Positions 25,509 to 33,952 of a DNA stretch of 64,000 nt are shown here, piece after piece; position 1 is the stretch's first letter, and each line of letters opens with the position of its first letter. Source of the stretch: Hydrogenispora ethanolica (lineage in GTDB: Bacteria; Bacillota; UBA4882; UBA8346); NCBI RefSeq assembly GCF_004340685.1, contig NZ_SLUN01000026.1, positions 1 to 64,000 of the forward strand, written 5' to 3'. Both the position numbers and the translations under genes were made by a program. The notes beneath the pieces were generated by a model. It had not been told where the DNA came from and searched no databases. It worked only from the letters and a program-made list of their open reading frames with translations.

Positions 25509-26063
25509 ATGAACGAGGATCACGAAAAGATCGTCATGGCGAAGCTGGTTTTGGAAAAGATCGCCGGAGGCGTCAATCCGTTGACCCATGAAGCCATTCC
25601 GCAGGACAGTTTCCTGAATGAGCCCAAGATCATCCGTTGCTTTTATTTTGTGGCGGAAATATTGGATCAAGTCGCGCGTGGCGCCTATCGTTCGGGCGGC
25701 GGCAAACCGGCCGCGGCCTTCGTGATTACCCCGGAACAAAAACAGCGGTTACAGTTCACCCCGGGCAAGATCGGTGTCAACGAGTTTGCCAAATGCGTCA
25801 ATCTGAGCCTCGACCTGAATCAAAGCAAGAAACTGACCGGGGTCGAGCTGAATAAAAGGCTGAAAAAACTGGGCGTCTTAAGCGAAGAGAGCGGCCCGGA
25901 CGGCAAAACGCGCACGATCACCAATCAGAAATCGCTCGATTATGGGTTTGAAAGCGAGAAGCGCTCCTATAACGGCGCGGAGTATACCATGGTGGTCCTG
26001 AACGAAAAGGGCAAACGCTATCTGCTGGACAACCTCGAATCGATTATGGCCATGGAAGTTTAA
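25509..26063 (+). CDS. conserved hypothetical protein
   Basis: A 184-residue cytoplasmic protein, start ATG 25509 behind GGAGAGCGGCA. I do not recognise the family with confidence. The N-terminal part (GGVNPLTHEAIPQDSFLNEP then KIIRCFYFVAEIL) looks like a helical, well-conserved domain. The C-terminal half (GVELNKRLKKLGVLSE then DGKTRTITNQ) looks like a winged-helix module. It is followed 27 bp later by a flavodoxin-like gene, probably in one transcript. Confidence 0.65.
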   Translation: MNEDHEKIVMAKLVLEKIAGGVNPLTHEAIPQDSFLNEPKIIRCFYFVAEILDQVARGAYRSGGGKPAAAFVITPEQKQRLQFTPGKIGVNEFAKCVNLSLDLNQSKKLTGVELNKRLKKLGVLSEESGPDGKTRTITNQKSLDYGFESEKRSYNGAEYTMVVLNEKGKRYLLDNLESIMAMEV

Positions 26064-26090
26064 TCACGGCAATTGGGGGAGGATTTGCGG

Positions 26091-26624
26091 ATGAAAACGT
26101 TGGTGATCTACCGGTCGAAAAGCGGTTTCGCGCGGCAATATGCGGAATGGATCGCTGCGGATTTACAAGCCGATCTCTACGAGGCGGCCCAGGTGACTCC
26201 GGCGCTGTGGGAGAGCTATGACACCGTGATTTACGGTGCCGGCCTGTATGCGGTGGGCATCAACGGGATCAAGCTGATCAAGGAGAACCTCGACAAACTG
26301 CGCGGCAAGAAGGTCATCGTCTTCGCCACCGGCGCCTCGCCCGCCCGCGACGCGGTAAGCGACGAAGTCCGAGCCAAGAACTTCACCCCCGAGCAACAGC
26401 AACGGATCCGCTTCTTTTATTTGCGGGGCGGCTTTAACTACCATAAACTGCAACCATGCGACAAAGTTGTAATGAGCTTGATGAAATGGAGTCTGAAAAG
26501 AAAAAAACAATTGACTCTGGATGACCAGGGGCTGCTGGCCGCCTATGACCAGCCGGTGGACTTCACGGACCGGCGGAACATCGCGGATCTGGTGGCTTAC
26601 GCCAAGGCCGCGCAGCCGCTTTGA
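26091..26624 (+). CDS. flavodoxin-domain protein (HemG-like)
   Basis: About 177 residues beginning MKTLVIYRSKSGFARQYAEW, the FMN phosphate-loop motif of flavodoxin-like proteins, with YGAGLYAVGI as the second FMN loop. The Flavodoxin_5 family includes menaquinone-dependent protoporphyrinogen oxidase HemG, though many Bacillota members have other, unknown roles. ATG 26091 follows GGGGGAGG. No membrane segment. It probably forms an operon with the upstream hypothetical gene and ends before a 9-bp hairpin. Confidence 0.75.
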   Translation: MKTLVIYRSKSGFARQYAEWIAADLQADLYEAAQVTPALWESYDTVIYGAGLYAVGINGIKLIKENLDKLRGKKVIVFATGASPARDAVSDEVRAKNFTPEQQQRIRFFYLRGGFNYHKLQPCDKVVMSLMKWSLKRKKQLTLDDQGLLAAYDQPVDFTDRRNIADLVAYAKAAQPL

Positions 26625-26650
26625 AAGCGCTGGCTTATCGGTCAAAATAA

Positions 26651-26672
26651 AAGATGATCCGACGATCATCTT
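26651..26672. terminator. hairpin between convergent genes
   Basis: AAGATGATC / GATCATCTT with a CGAC loop, located between the flavodoxin gene and the convergent membrane gene. There is no strong T-run, so terminator function is uncertain. Confidence 0.4.
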
Positions 26673-26833
26673 ATGGGGACGGACTTTATTTTCGGTCGCT
26701 GGGCCGGGGACTAACCGGTTTGGGGAGTTTTTGAACGCTCCCGTTATAGAGCGGCTTTTTGCCGCTGGCCGTTTCGGAACTCATGCCAGATCACCTCGAT
26801 GGATAGAATCTCCATCGCAGTGGGGTTTATGCG

Positions 26834-27442
26834 CTAAATTAAGGTAATGCTGTCCACTTTGGTCAGATCGATGATGATGCCGGTGCCTTCGGCGGGTTCG
26901 TTCAGGAACTCGCCGTCCTCGGTAAACTCGCGGATCCCTTTGATCAGGATCAAACGCTCGTCCTCGGCCACATCGGCCAGCTCGACATAGCCTTCCAGCA
27001 ACCGCTGCCCCAGCTTGACGGTCACCCAGCGTCCCGCGCTCGCTTCCGGAGAATAGTTGGGGTCAAAAACCGCCGCGTAAAGGTTGGGCGGGGTTATTTT
27101 CCCCATCAGCCCGAGCCGGCGCAACACCCGGTACAAAAGGTCATGGATGCGGATGAGAAAGACGGCGATGCCCCAGAGGAAACTGAGGACGATCATAACG
27201 GCGGCGCTCCAGAGCGGATAACGGGGGATCAGAGTAAGCAGCGATTTTCCCAGGATTGCATATAGCACGGCATACATGCCGCAACTATAAAAGATACTGG
27301 AGTAGGTGATCTCGATCTCTTTGAAGTCTCGTTTCGGTTGCGGTTTGCGATATAAGGAATTGCTGACCGAATAGGCCACGAAGCCCGGCAGAATGAAGGC
27401 GATTACCAAGAAAAGCTTGGTCGCGGAGTCGAGCTCGCTCAT
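26834..27442 (-). CDS. DUF6338-like membrane protein
   Basis: A 202-residue protein with three predicted membrane segments (about 9-25 with FLVIAFILPGFVAYS, 55-75 and 78-98) and a soluble C-terminal beta-rich domain (VTVKLGQRLLEGYVELADVA then EDERLILIKG). The pattern recalls DUF6338 proteins, whose role is unknown. ATG 27442 overlaps the end of the upstream small gene by four bases, so the two are coupled. Confidence 0.65.
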   Translation of the reverse strand: MSELDSATKLFLVIAFILPGFVAYSVSNSLYRKPQPKRDFKEIEITYSSIFYSCGMYAVLYAILGKSLLTLIPRYPLWSAAVMIVLSFLWGIAVFLIRIHDLLYRVLRRLGLMGKITPPNLYAAVFDPNYSPEASAGRWVTVKLGQRLLEGYVELADVAEDERLILIKGIREFTEDGEFLNEPAEGTGIIIDLTKVDSITLI

Positions 27443-27666
27443 GGAACCTTAAGCGGCCGCAAGCTTTTCCCGACAACATAGCTTTCGTTGTCTTCGGCGA
27501 GGCAAACCGTTCTTTCATTCAACCCGGCGGTCGGAGCGGCCTCTTGGACCGCGACGGCGTGAGCCGGATCCTTTGCGCAGCGGGCGTTGGTATTTTCGCT
27601 GGGCCGTCCGCTGGCGGGCTTGGTCAGCTTGGCGACTCTGCCAATATATAATACTTCGCGATTCAT
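27439..27666 (-). CDS. small hypothetical protein
   Basis: About 75 residues starting MNREVLYIGRVAKLTKPASG, ATG 27666 behind GGAGGCCCCG. No family recognised. An N-terminal strand-rich part precedes a flexible, Ala-rich middle. Its stop overlaps the start of the DUF6338-like gene, a pairing that suggests a joint function at the membrane. Confidence 0.6.
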   Translation of the reverse strand: MNREVLYIGRVAKLTKPASGRPSENTNARCAKDPAHAVAVQEAAPTAGLNERTVCLAEDNESYVVGKSLRPLKVP

Positions 27667-27940
27667 CGGGGCCTCCGCAGACGTTGAGTTTTCGTGAAAA
27701 AGTAACATTATGTAATACTATTATAATATATTCCCAAATCGCATTCAAGTTTATTGTAAAAGCGGGAACCGGGAAGTCAAAAATCTTTTATCGATCAGAG
27801 AATTGTATTATTCCCTTTCACCACCGGACCGACAAAATGGCTTCCTACAGAAGGACGTATTTTATATCGTTCTTCGACACTATGTGATATAATTAACAAA
27901 GTAAATTTGACTCGGCTTATACAACCTGAGGGGGTTTATC

Positions 27941-28195
27941 ATGAAAACCATTCCGGTACAGATCTGTTTCGGCACCCATTGCACGATGATGGGGGCGATG
28001 GATATTTTGGAAGCTGTCACCGAGCTCAAAGAGCGGATGACGGACTGCCTGATCGAGATCGAGATCGTGAAATGTTTCGGCGATTGCAATTTGGACCGGT
28101 TCGCTCCGGTCGTGGTGGTCAGCGGCGAGCGGTTCAACTCGGCCACCACCGAACAGGTGATGGCCAGGATCATGAGCGAGGCGATCCGGGCATGA
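27941..28195 (+). CDS. thioredoxin-like [2Fe-2S] ferredoxin (HydC/NuoE-like)
   Basis: An 84-residue protein with four cysteines spaced as in thioredoxin-like [2Fe-2S] ferredoxins: C9-x4-C14 and C45-x3-C49 (VKCFGDCNLD). Such domains relay electrons in NuoE and in hydrogenase subunits. ATG 27941 follows GAGGGGG. The ATGA overlap with the hydrogenase gene at 28192 implies a stoichiometric partner, probably passing electrons to or from its Fe-S clusters. Confidence 0.85.
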   Translation: MKTIPVQICFGTHCTMMGAMDILEAVTELKERMTDCLIEIEIVKCFGDCNLDRFAPVVVVSGERFNSATTEQVMARIMSEAIRA

Positions 28196-29694
28196 GGGGC
28201 GTTTACACTTCGATCACCAAGATCCGGCGGCAGGTCTTCGCGGAGATCGCCCGAATGGCCTACGAGGGGAACCTCCAGGAGCAACTGGAGGAAGCGCCGT
28301 ACAAGATCCTCCCCGGCGAGGTGGCCCAGTACCGCGAGAGCATCTTCAAAGAGCGGGCCATCGTCGGCGAACGGCTCCGGCTGGCCCTGGGGCTGCCCAT
28401 CCGCAAGGTCGACAAGCATTCCCGGCTCTCGCAAGGCATCGAGGCGGCGGATGTGGCGGAGCGCATTCTCCAGCCGCCGCTGGTGAATGTGATTCCTTTC
28501 GCCTGCGAGGCCTGCCCGACTGATGCGTTCTATGTCACCGACAACTGCCGCAAGTGCCTGGCGCACCCCTGCACCTTCGTCTGCCCGGTGAAAGCGGTCG
28601 GCCTGGGGAAGGACCGCGCCCATATCGATCAGGAGAAGTGCATCAAATGCGGCAAATGCAAGGAAGCCTGCCCCTACAACGCCATCGTCCGTTATGACCG
28701 GCCTTGCGCCGCCGCCTGCGGCGTCAACGCCATCGAAAGCGATTATCTGGGCCGGGCGCAGATCAACGCCGAGAAGTGCGTCTCCTGCGGCTTATGCATC
28801 GTGAATTGCCCGTTCGGGGCCATCGCCGACAAGTCGGAGCTGTTTCAGGTGATCAATGCGCTCAACCGCGGCGACCGGGTGGTGGTGGAGCTGGCGCCGT
28901 CGTTCGTGGGGCAGTTCGGCCCGCTGGCCACGCCGGCCAAGATCGTCCAGGGACTGAAGCTGCTGGGCTTCAGCGACGTGGTGGAGGTCAGCCTGGGCGC
29001 GGACATCGCCTCGATTCACGAGGCCCATGTCTTCCTGGACAATGTGCCGCAGCACCAGCCTTATCTGGGCACTTCCTGCTGCCCGTCCTGGGCGCTGATG
29101 GCCGAGAAGTTCTTCCCGGACCAGTTCGCCAATATCTCCTCGTCGCACACGCCGATGGTGGCGGCGGCCAAGGCCATCAAGGAGCGCGATCCCGAGGCCC
29201 GGGTGGTCTTCACCGGCCCCTGTGTCGCCAAGAAGAATGAGGCCCTGGACGACGAGGTTAAACCGTATATCGATTTCGTGCTCACCTTCGAAGAGCTGAT
29301 CGCCATGTGGGTGGCGCGAGAGATTGATTTGACCGCGCTGGAGGAAGGGGCCGACGGCGCCGAATTGACCGACAGCTCCAGCTACGGCCGGAACTACGCC
29401 AACTGTGGCGGCGTGGCCGCGGCGATCACCCGGAATATTCAAGAGCTGGAACCCGGCCGCGAGGTCCCCGTCGACCGGGCCGATAACCTGAGCGACTGCC
29501 GCAAGATGCTGACCCTCGCCAAAGCGGGCAAACGCGACGGCTATCTGCTGGAAGGGATGGCCTGCCCCGGCGGCTGTGTCGGCGGCCCGGGCACCCTGCT
29601 CGCCACGCGCCAGGGCTCGGTGAAGGTCCAGGAGTTCGCCAAGCATTCGCCCTATCCGACCGCGTTTGACAATCCCAAGGCCAAGGAGGACTGA
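28192..29694 (+). CDS. [FeFe] hydrogenase, monomeric (group B-like)
   Basis: A 500-residue cytoplasmic hydrogenase. An N-terminal cysteine-rich region (CEACP, CRKCLAHPC, CP) precedes two [4Fe-4S] motifs (CIKCGKCKEACP and CVSCGLCIVNCP). The H-cluster domain has TSCCPSW (C296, C297), TGPCVAKKNE (C344) and EGMACPGGCVGG (C458, C462). All cluster ligands are present. It reduces protons or oxidises H2 with ferredoxin-type donors. ATG 28192 overlaps the [2Fe-2S] gene. The order of motifs fits group B enzymes seen in fermentative anaerobes. Maturation genes hydEFG are not in this window. Confidence 0.9.
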   Translation: MRGVYTSITKIRRQVFAEIARMAYEGNLQEQLEEAPYKILPGEVAQYRESIFKERAIVGERLRLALGLPIRKVDKHSRLSQGIEAADVAERILQPPLVNVIPFACEACPTDAFYVTDNCRKCLAHPCTFVCPVKAVGLGKDRAHIDQEKCIKCGKCKEACPYNAIVRYDRPCAAACGVNAIESDYLGRAQINAEKCVSCGLCIVNCPFGAIADKSELFQVINALNRGDRVVVELAPSFVGQFGPLATPAKIVQGLKLLGFSDVVEVSLGADIASIHEAHVFLDNVPQHQPYLGTSCCPSWALMAEKFFPDQFANISSSHTPMVAAAKAIKERDPEARVVFTGPCVAKKNEALDDEVKPYIDFVLTFEELIAMWVAREIDLTALEEGADGAELTDSSSYGRNYANCGGVAAAITRNIQELEPGREVPVDRADNLSDCRKMLTLAKAGKRDGYLLEGMACPGGCVGGPGTLLATRQGSVKVQEFAKHSPYPTAFDNPKAKED

Positions 29695-29744
29695 AGTCCG
29701 GCCCTCCCCGGTGATTTTCAGCTAAATAAATTGAATTCAATTAG

Positions 29745-29873
29745 AAGCGTTGTGATAAACCCTGCCCGAAGGTCAGGGTGAACACAAAAGCTCAGAAAAG
29801 CAAGTGATAAAGTCGTTTTAAATCTTTTTGCAAGCTGACTTCCGTTTCAAAAGACTTTATCACATGGCTTTTA
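29745..29873 (+). repeat. dispersed GTGATAAAGTC element, copy C
   Basis: Plus-orientation copy: AAGCGTTGTGATAAA, CCCTGCCCGAAGGTCAGGG hairpin, GAACACAAAAGCTCAG, AAAGCAAGTGATAAAGTCG, then GACTTTATCACATGGCTTTT. It lies directly behind the hydrogenase gene and may double as its transcript end. Confidence 0.9.
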
Positions 29874-30054
29874 GATCACCGCCCAGCATCAAGAGGCGGT
29901 GATTTTTTGTGGCTTTGAGGTGGCCCGGGTCCAGCCCGGAAATATAAGCGGCTGCCGTTTTATCGGGATCAGAGTTGTTATTTTTTGCATGCCAGGCCGG
30001 CCGTTTCGCATTTGGACCCTCCGTGAGTTGGAGAAATACCAGCTGCGGTTGCCC

Positions 30055-30157
30055 ACTGTAGCGCTACAGTTCCGCTGCAAGCCGCTTGCCAGTCCGCCGC
30101 AACATGCTATTATGATAGGTGGGAGCGAAACCGGCTGTGCGGGCCGGTTTCGCTCCC
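30055..30157 (+). promoter_or_regulatory. PHP gene upstream region: palindrome, promoter and hairpin
   Basis: A perfect 16-bp palindrome ACTGTAGCGCTACAGT (30055-30070) is followed by a candidate promoter TTGCCA (30086) - 16 bp - TATTAT (30108). A 15-bp perfect hairpin follows (GGGAGCGAAACCGGC / GCCGGTTTCGCTCCC, 30121-30157), which would lie at the 5' end of the mRNA. The palindrome half CGCTACAGTTCC recurs at the MocR gene promoter (32529-32545). Confidence 0.55.
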
Positions 30158-30235
30158 GCCCATACCCTAAAAACCCAGAAAGGGCCGGTGCCATTCGGGT
30201 CCGGAACCGGGCGGCCCGGCGAAAGGAGCCAGAGG

Positions 30236-31132
30236 ATGATACCCATCGATCTGCATATCCACTCCTGGCACAGTTCCGACGGCGAGCTGTCCATCGGGGA
30301 GATTCTTAAGGAGAGCCGGCGGCTGGGGATGAAGACCATCGCCATCACCGACCACAACCGGGTCGGAGGCGTGGCCGAAGCGCTGCGCCATGGCGAACAG
30401 CTGGGAATCGAGGTGATTCCGGGCATTGAGATTGACTGTAGTTTCCAGGGGATCGATCTCCATCTGCTCGGCTATTATGTGGATGAGCGCCAGCCGGAGC
30501 TGCAGCGCCTAGGAGAGGAGATGGAGGCCCGGGAGTTGCAGGCTTTCCCGCGGGTTCTGGCCGAGCTGCGCAAGCTGGGGCTGGTGGTCGACCCCGCGGC
30601 GCTGCTGCAAAAGGCCGCCGGCAATGTTCCCAGCCCGGAGCTGATCGCCGAGGTGCTGCTGGCCGACCCGGCCAGCGCCGGCCATCCGTTGCTCGAGCCC
30701 TACCGGCCGGGCGGCAGCCGGAGCGACATGCCCTATCTCAACTTTTACCGGGATTTCATGGCCCAAGGCAAAGCCGCCCATGTCCCCCTGGAGTTGCTGC
30801 GGCTTGAGGACGCCGTGGAGCTGGTCCGCCAGTGCCGGGGCATCCCGGTCATCGCCCACCCTGGCGACAATCTGCGGGAGCAGCCGGAACTCATCGACGC
30901 CGTCATCGGCCAGGGAGTACTGGGAATCGAGGCTTTCAGCAATTACCACAGCGCCGCCCAGACGGAATATTTCTGCCGGAAAGCCCGGGCCCACCGGGTC
31001 CTGGTCACTGGGGGCAGCGACTTTCACGGCAAGAATAAGCCGACCATCGGCATCGGCGGTTACGACTGTCCGGCCGACCCCCTGGAATGGCTCGGGGAGC
31101 TGCGGCGGGCCCGCGCCGGACTTTTGCCCTGA
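30236..31132 (+). CDS. PHP-domain metal-dependent phosphoesterase
   Basis: A 298-residue PHP-fold hydrolase with the four metal-binding motifs DLHIHSWHSSDG, ITDHN, VIPGIEID and GGSDFHG, plus VIAHPGD. Members of this group (YciV/RnaAM-like and others) hydrolyse phosphate esters, including 3',5'-nucleotide bisphosphates or short RNA 5' ends. ATG 30236 follows AAAGGAGCCAGAGG. It stands alone between the hydrogenase operon and the convergent MocR gene. Confidence 0.85.
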   Translation: MIPIDLHIHSWHSSDGELSIGEILKESRRLGMKTIAITDHNRVGGVAEALRHGEQLGIEVIPGIEIDCSFQGIDLHLLGYYVDERQPELQRLGEEMEARELQAFPRVLAELRKLGLVVDPAALLQKAAGNVPSPELIAEVLLADPASAGHPLLEPYRPGGSRSDMPYLNFYRDFMAQGKAAHVPLELLRLEDAVELVRQCRGIPVIAHPGDNLREQPELIDAVIGQGVLGIEAFSNYHSAAQTEYFCRKARAHRVLVTGGSDFHGKNKPTIGIGGYDCPADPLEWLGELRRARAGLLP

Positions 31133-31159
31133 GCGGTCGCAGTCCCGTCGCCGGTATGC

Positions 31160-32512
31160 TCAGGGGGCGAGCTGCCGGCGGAGCTCGGCCGCGATGGCGG
31201 CGACGCCCCGCTCGATGGCCGGGCCATCGGTCCGGGCGATGCTGAGCCGGATCCCTTTCTCGTAGAAGGAGCGATCCAGGTAGTAGGAGTCGCCGGGGGC
31301 GACCAGGACCCGCCGGGCCCGGAGCGCGGCGATCAGCCCGCCCTCGGAGGCGGCCGGCGGCAGCTTCAGATAGGAGTAGGGCCCGGACCCGCCTCCGGTC
31401 CACTGGGCGCCCAGCCCGGTCAGGAGCGGGATTTGCCGCTCCAAACAGCGGAGTCTTTCGCTCAGCTCCTTGCCAAAGGCGGCGGCGTGTTTCTTCAGCA
31501 GGTTGCTACGGATATAGATCTCCAACGTCGCCTGGGAAATCAGCGACGGGGTGAAGTAGGAGTAGTAGTAGGACAGCTCGATATACTTCTCGAAGGTCGG
31601 CAGCAGGCCGGCGGGGAGCACCACCAGGCCGATCCGCAGCCAGGGCAGGATCTTGGTGAAAGTCTTCAAATAAATATGGTGGCGGTGGTCGCCCTCGGCG
31701 AAGACCGGGTCATAGCCGCGTTCGCTCATCACGTCCCCAAAATAGTCGTCCTCCACGATATACACGTCGTAACGGGCCGCCAGTTCGGCCAGGCGCTTCC
31801 GCTCGGCGCGGCGGTAGGCGGTTCCCAGCGGGTTGTGGTTGTGGGGCACGGTATAAAAAAACTTGATGGTCCCGGAGCGAAAGAGGCTTTCCAGCCGCTC
31901 CAGATCGATCCCCTGCCGGTCCCTGGCAACGCCCTGGACCCTGGAACCGGAGAATTTGAGGAAATCCAGGTAATAGCCATAGGTCGGCTGTTCGACCAGC
32001 ACGGTCTCCCGGCCGTTGGGGAAGGGCATCTGGGTCAGAATGCTCAGCACCGGTTGCGCCCCCAGGGAGACCAGAATATGCTCGGTCTCGGCGAAAACTT
32101 GAAAATCCGCCAGATAGGACGCAAGTAAAGCGCGGAGCGAGGCCACGCCCTTGATGTCGTGATCGATGGCTTGACCCCGGTAAAGGTCGACCGCTCGGTC
32201 CAGGCAGTGCTTGAGATCGGGGGTATGAACCGCGCCGCTCATCGGGTTGCCGGTCGAGAAATCGATGGCGGACCCGTCCCGCTCGGGCTGGTGCAGCAGG
32301 TTTTCGACCACGTAGTACCCGCTCTGCGGCACCGAATAGACCAGGTGCTTGCTTTTTAGCGTTTCATAGACTTTCACGGCAGTGCTCTGGCTGCAGCGAT
32401 AGGTGCGGCATAAATCCCGCACCGAAGGCAGCTGCCTGCCGGGCTGATATTTCTTCCGCATGATCGCCTGTTCCAACTCGGAGACGATCCGCTGATAGAT
32501 CGGTTTTGCCAC
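31160..32512 (-). CDS. MocR family regulator (GntR HTH fused to aminotransferase fold)
   Basis: A 450-residue regulator. An N-terminal GntR winged helix (residues 1-70, QLPSVRDLCRTYRCSQSTAV) is joined to a type I aminotransferase domain (about 100-450) with a PLP-lysine candidate in IYLKTFTKILPWLRIG. MocR regulators sense PLP or amino compounds through this domain and bind paired repeats. The gene reads away from the MFS transporter, sharing its promoter region, and converges on the PHP gene. A TGTACCGCTACA site sits over its own presumed transcription start. Confidence 0.9.
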   Translation of the reverse strand: MAKPIYQRIVSELEQAIMRKKYQPGRQLPSVRDLCRTYRCSQSTAVKVYETLKSKHLVYSVPQSGYYVVENLLHQPERDGSAIDFSTGNPMSGAVHTPDLKHCLDRAVDLYRGQAIDHDIKGVASLRALLASYLADFQVFAETEHILVSLGAQPVLSILTQMPFPNGRETVLVEQPTYGYYLDFLKFSGSRVQGVARDRQGIDLERLESLFRSGTIKFFYTVPHNHNPLGTAYRRAERKRLAELAARYDVYIVEDDYFGDVMSERGYDPVFAEGDHRHHIYLKTFTKILPWLRIGLVVLPAGLLPTFEKYIELSYYYSYFTPSLISQATLEIYIRSNLLKKHAAAFGKELSERLRCLERQIPLLTGLGAQWTGGGSGPYSYLKLPPAASEGGLIAALRARRVLVAPGDSYYLDRSFYEKGIRLSIARTDGPAIERGVAAIAAELRRQLAP

Positions 32513-32528
32513 GCCGTTTCCACTCCTT

Positions 32529-32586
32529 TGTACCGCTACAGTTCCATTGTAACATGCTTGAGCCCTGGTGAACAGGGCGCTATAAT
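32529..32586. promoter_or_regulatory. mocR/MFS divergent promoter region with operator
   Basis: The plus-strand promoter TTGAGC (32558) - 17 bp - TATAAT (32581) serves the MFS gene. On the minus strand, TACAAT lies at about 32546-32551 with the near-palindrome TGTACCGCTACAGT (32529-32542) just downstream, a good place for autorepression of mocR. CCCTG-GTGAA-CAGGG (32563-32577) lies in the plus-strand spacer. Confidence 0.65.
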
Positions 32587-32677
32587 GAATAGCGGAGTCC
32601 GAAACAGTTTGCCAATTCTGTCATTGTTTGAAAGATAGGCTGAATCCATTGATCCATCATGAAAGGAGTTCCTGGCG

Positions 32678-33862
32678 ATGAGACACGATCTGAAAAAAAC
32701 CTTGGTCACGGCCGGCGCTTTCTTTATCTTCTTTTGGTTCGGATTTCTGGACAACCTGAAAGGGCCGACCATCCCCTTTATTCTGAAAGACCTGGGAATC
32801 GGCTACTCGCTGATGGGCAACGTGCTGGGACTGCAGTACGGCGGCTTTTTTCTGGCGACGTTGGCGGCCGGAGTCCTGATCTTCCGTTTTGGCCTCAAAA
32901 AAGTCTTCCTGGGCCTGAGCATGCTGCTGTTGGCCGGGATCGGCTGCGCGGCGGCCGCCCCGGGCTATGCTCCGCTGGTCCTGGGCTTTTTCTTGACCGG
33001 ATTGGGGCTGGGCGCGGTGGAAGTGGCCGGCAACAGCACCATCGTCCTGCTGCATCCGGAGCGAAAAGGAAAACTCTTGAACTTGCTGGGTTTCTTCCAC
33101 GGCGTGGGTTCCATGATCGTGCCCATCTATGCGGGCGCGCTGCTCTCGGCCCATTATTCCTGGCGGTTCACCTTCGCGCTGTCCCTGGCGCCGCTGACGC
33201 TCTTCCTCATTTACCTGCTGGCGGTCAAGTTCCCGGAATACCGGCGCGAAGCGGCGGAAAACATCTTCGCCCTTTTGAAGTCGGCCTTTACTGCGGAGAT
33301 GATCTGGCATTACCTGGCGATCTGTTTTTATGTGGCGGCGGAAATCGGGCTCGCCGCCTGGATCATCGAGTACAACTATAAGATCAAGGGACAGCCGCTC
33401 TTTTACAGTTCGCTCTCGCTCACCCTGTACTTCGGGCTGATTACCGGGGGGCGGTTGCTCGGCAGCTTCGTCGTCGATCGCCTGGGGCATCTGCGGGTAT
33501 TGCTGGCGGCCGCCCTCGGCGCGGTCGTCTGCCTGACGCTGGGGCTCTACGGCCCGGCCGCCGTGGCATTTTTCCTGCCGGCCACCGGCTTTTGCTTCTC
33601 GATCATCTTTCCGACCCTGACGACTTCGTTTTCGAATATCTGTCAAGCCGGTATCGAAAAGTATCTGGGCTTCTTATTCACCTTCGCCGGAATCGGGGGG
33701 ATGATCGGGCCGTGGCTGATCGGGCTCTGCGGCGGTTGGCTGCAGCTGGGGACCAGCATGTCGCTGCTGATTCTCTACGCCTTGATCATGCTTGGCTCCA
33801 TCGCGGTCCTATTGGGAAAGGCCGGAAACGATCTGCGGGTCAGCCGTCGGAGCGGCGCCTAA
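32678..33862 (+). CDS. MFS transporter
   Basis: A 394-residue permease of the major facilitator superfamily with 12 predicted helices. The conserved inter-helix 2/3 loop appears as GVLIFRFGLKK. ATG 32678 follows AAAGGAG. Its placement divergent from the MocR gene suggests it exports or imports the compound that regulator senses. The substrate cannot be told; general resemblance is to the FucP/YfkF-like sugar and drug branches. Confidence 0.8.
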   Translation: MRHDLKKTLVTAGAFFIFFWFGFLDNLKGPTIPFILKDLGIGYSLMGNVLGLQYGGFFLATLAAGVLIFRFGLKKVFLGLSMLLLAGIGCAAAAPGYAPLVLGFFLTGLGLGAVEVAGNSTIVLLHPERKGKLLNLLGFFHGVGSMIVPIYAGALLSAHYSWRFTFALSLAPLTLFLIYLLAVKFPEYRREAAENIFALLKSAFTAEMIWHYLAICFYVAAEIGLAAWIIEYNYKIKGQPLFYSSLSLTLYFGLITGGRLLGSFVVDRLGHLRVLLAAALGAVVCLTLGLYGPAAVAFFLPATGFCFSIIFPTLTTSFSNICQAGIEKYLGFLFTFAGIGGMIGPWLIGLCGGWLQLGTSMSLLILYALIMLGSIAVLLGKAGNDLRVSRRSGA

Positions 33863-33891
33863 CTGTCCGAAGGGGGCCATCGGTTGCAAAA

Positions 33892-33924
33892 CAAGGGGAT
33901 AGCCTGAGCCAGGCCATCCCCTTG
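33892..33924. terminator. hairpin between convergent genes
   Basis: CAAGGGGATAGCCT pairs with AGGCCATCCCCTTG (one wobble) around GAGCC. It is placed between the MFS gene and the convergent MATE gene. No T-run, so a bidirectional stem of uncertain function. Confidence 0.5.
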
Positions 33925-33952
33925 CCGGTATGGTGCGTTGCTCGCTAATCCA

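Noticed and set aside
32657-33646. 329-codon minus-strand frame opposite the MFS gene
   Set aside because: Low-complexity shadow (Arg/Gln/Glu-rich) of a membrane-protein gene.
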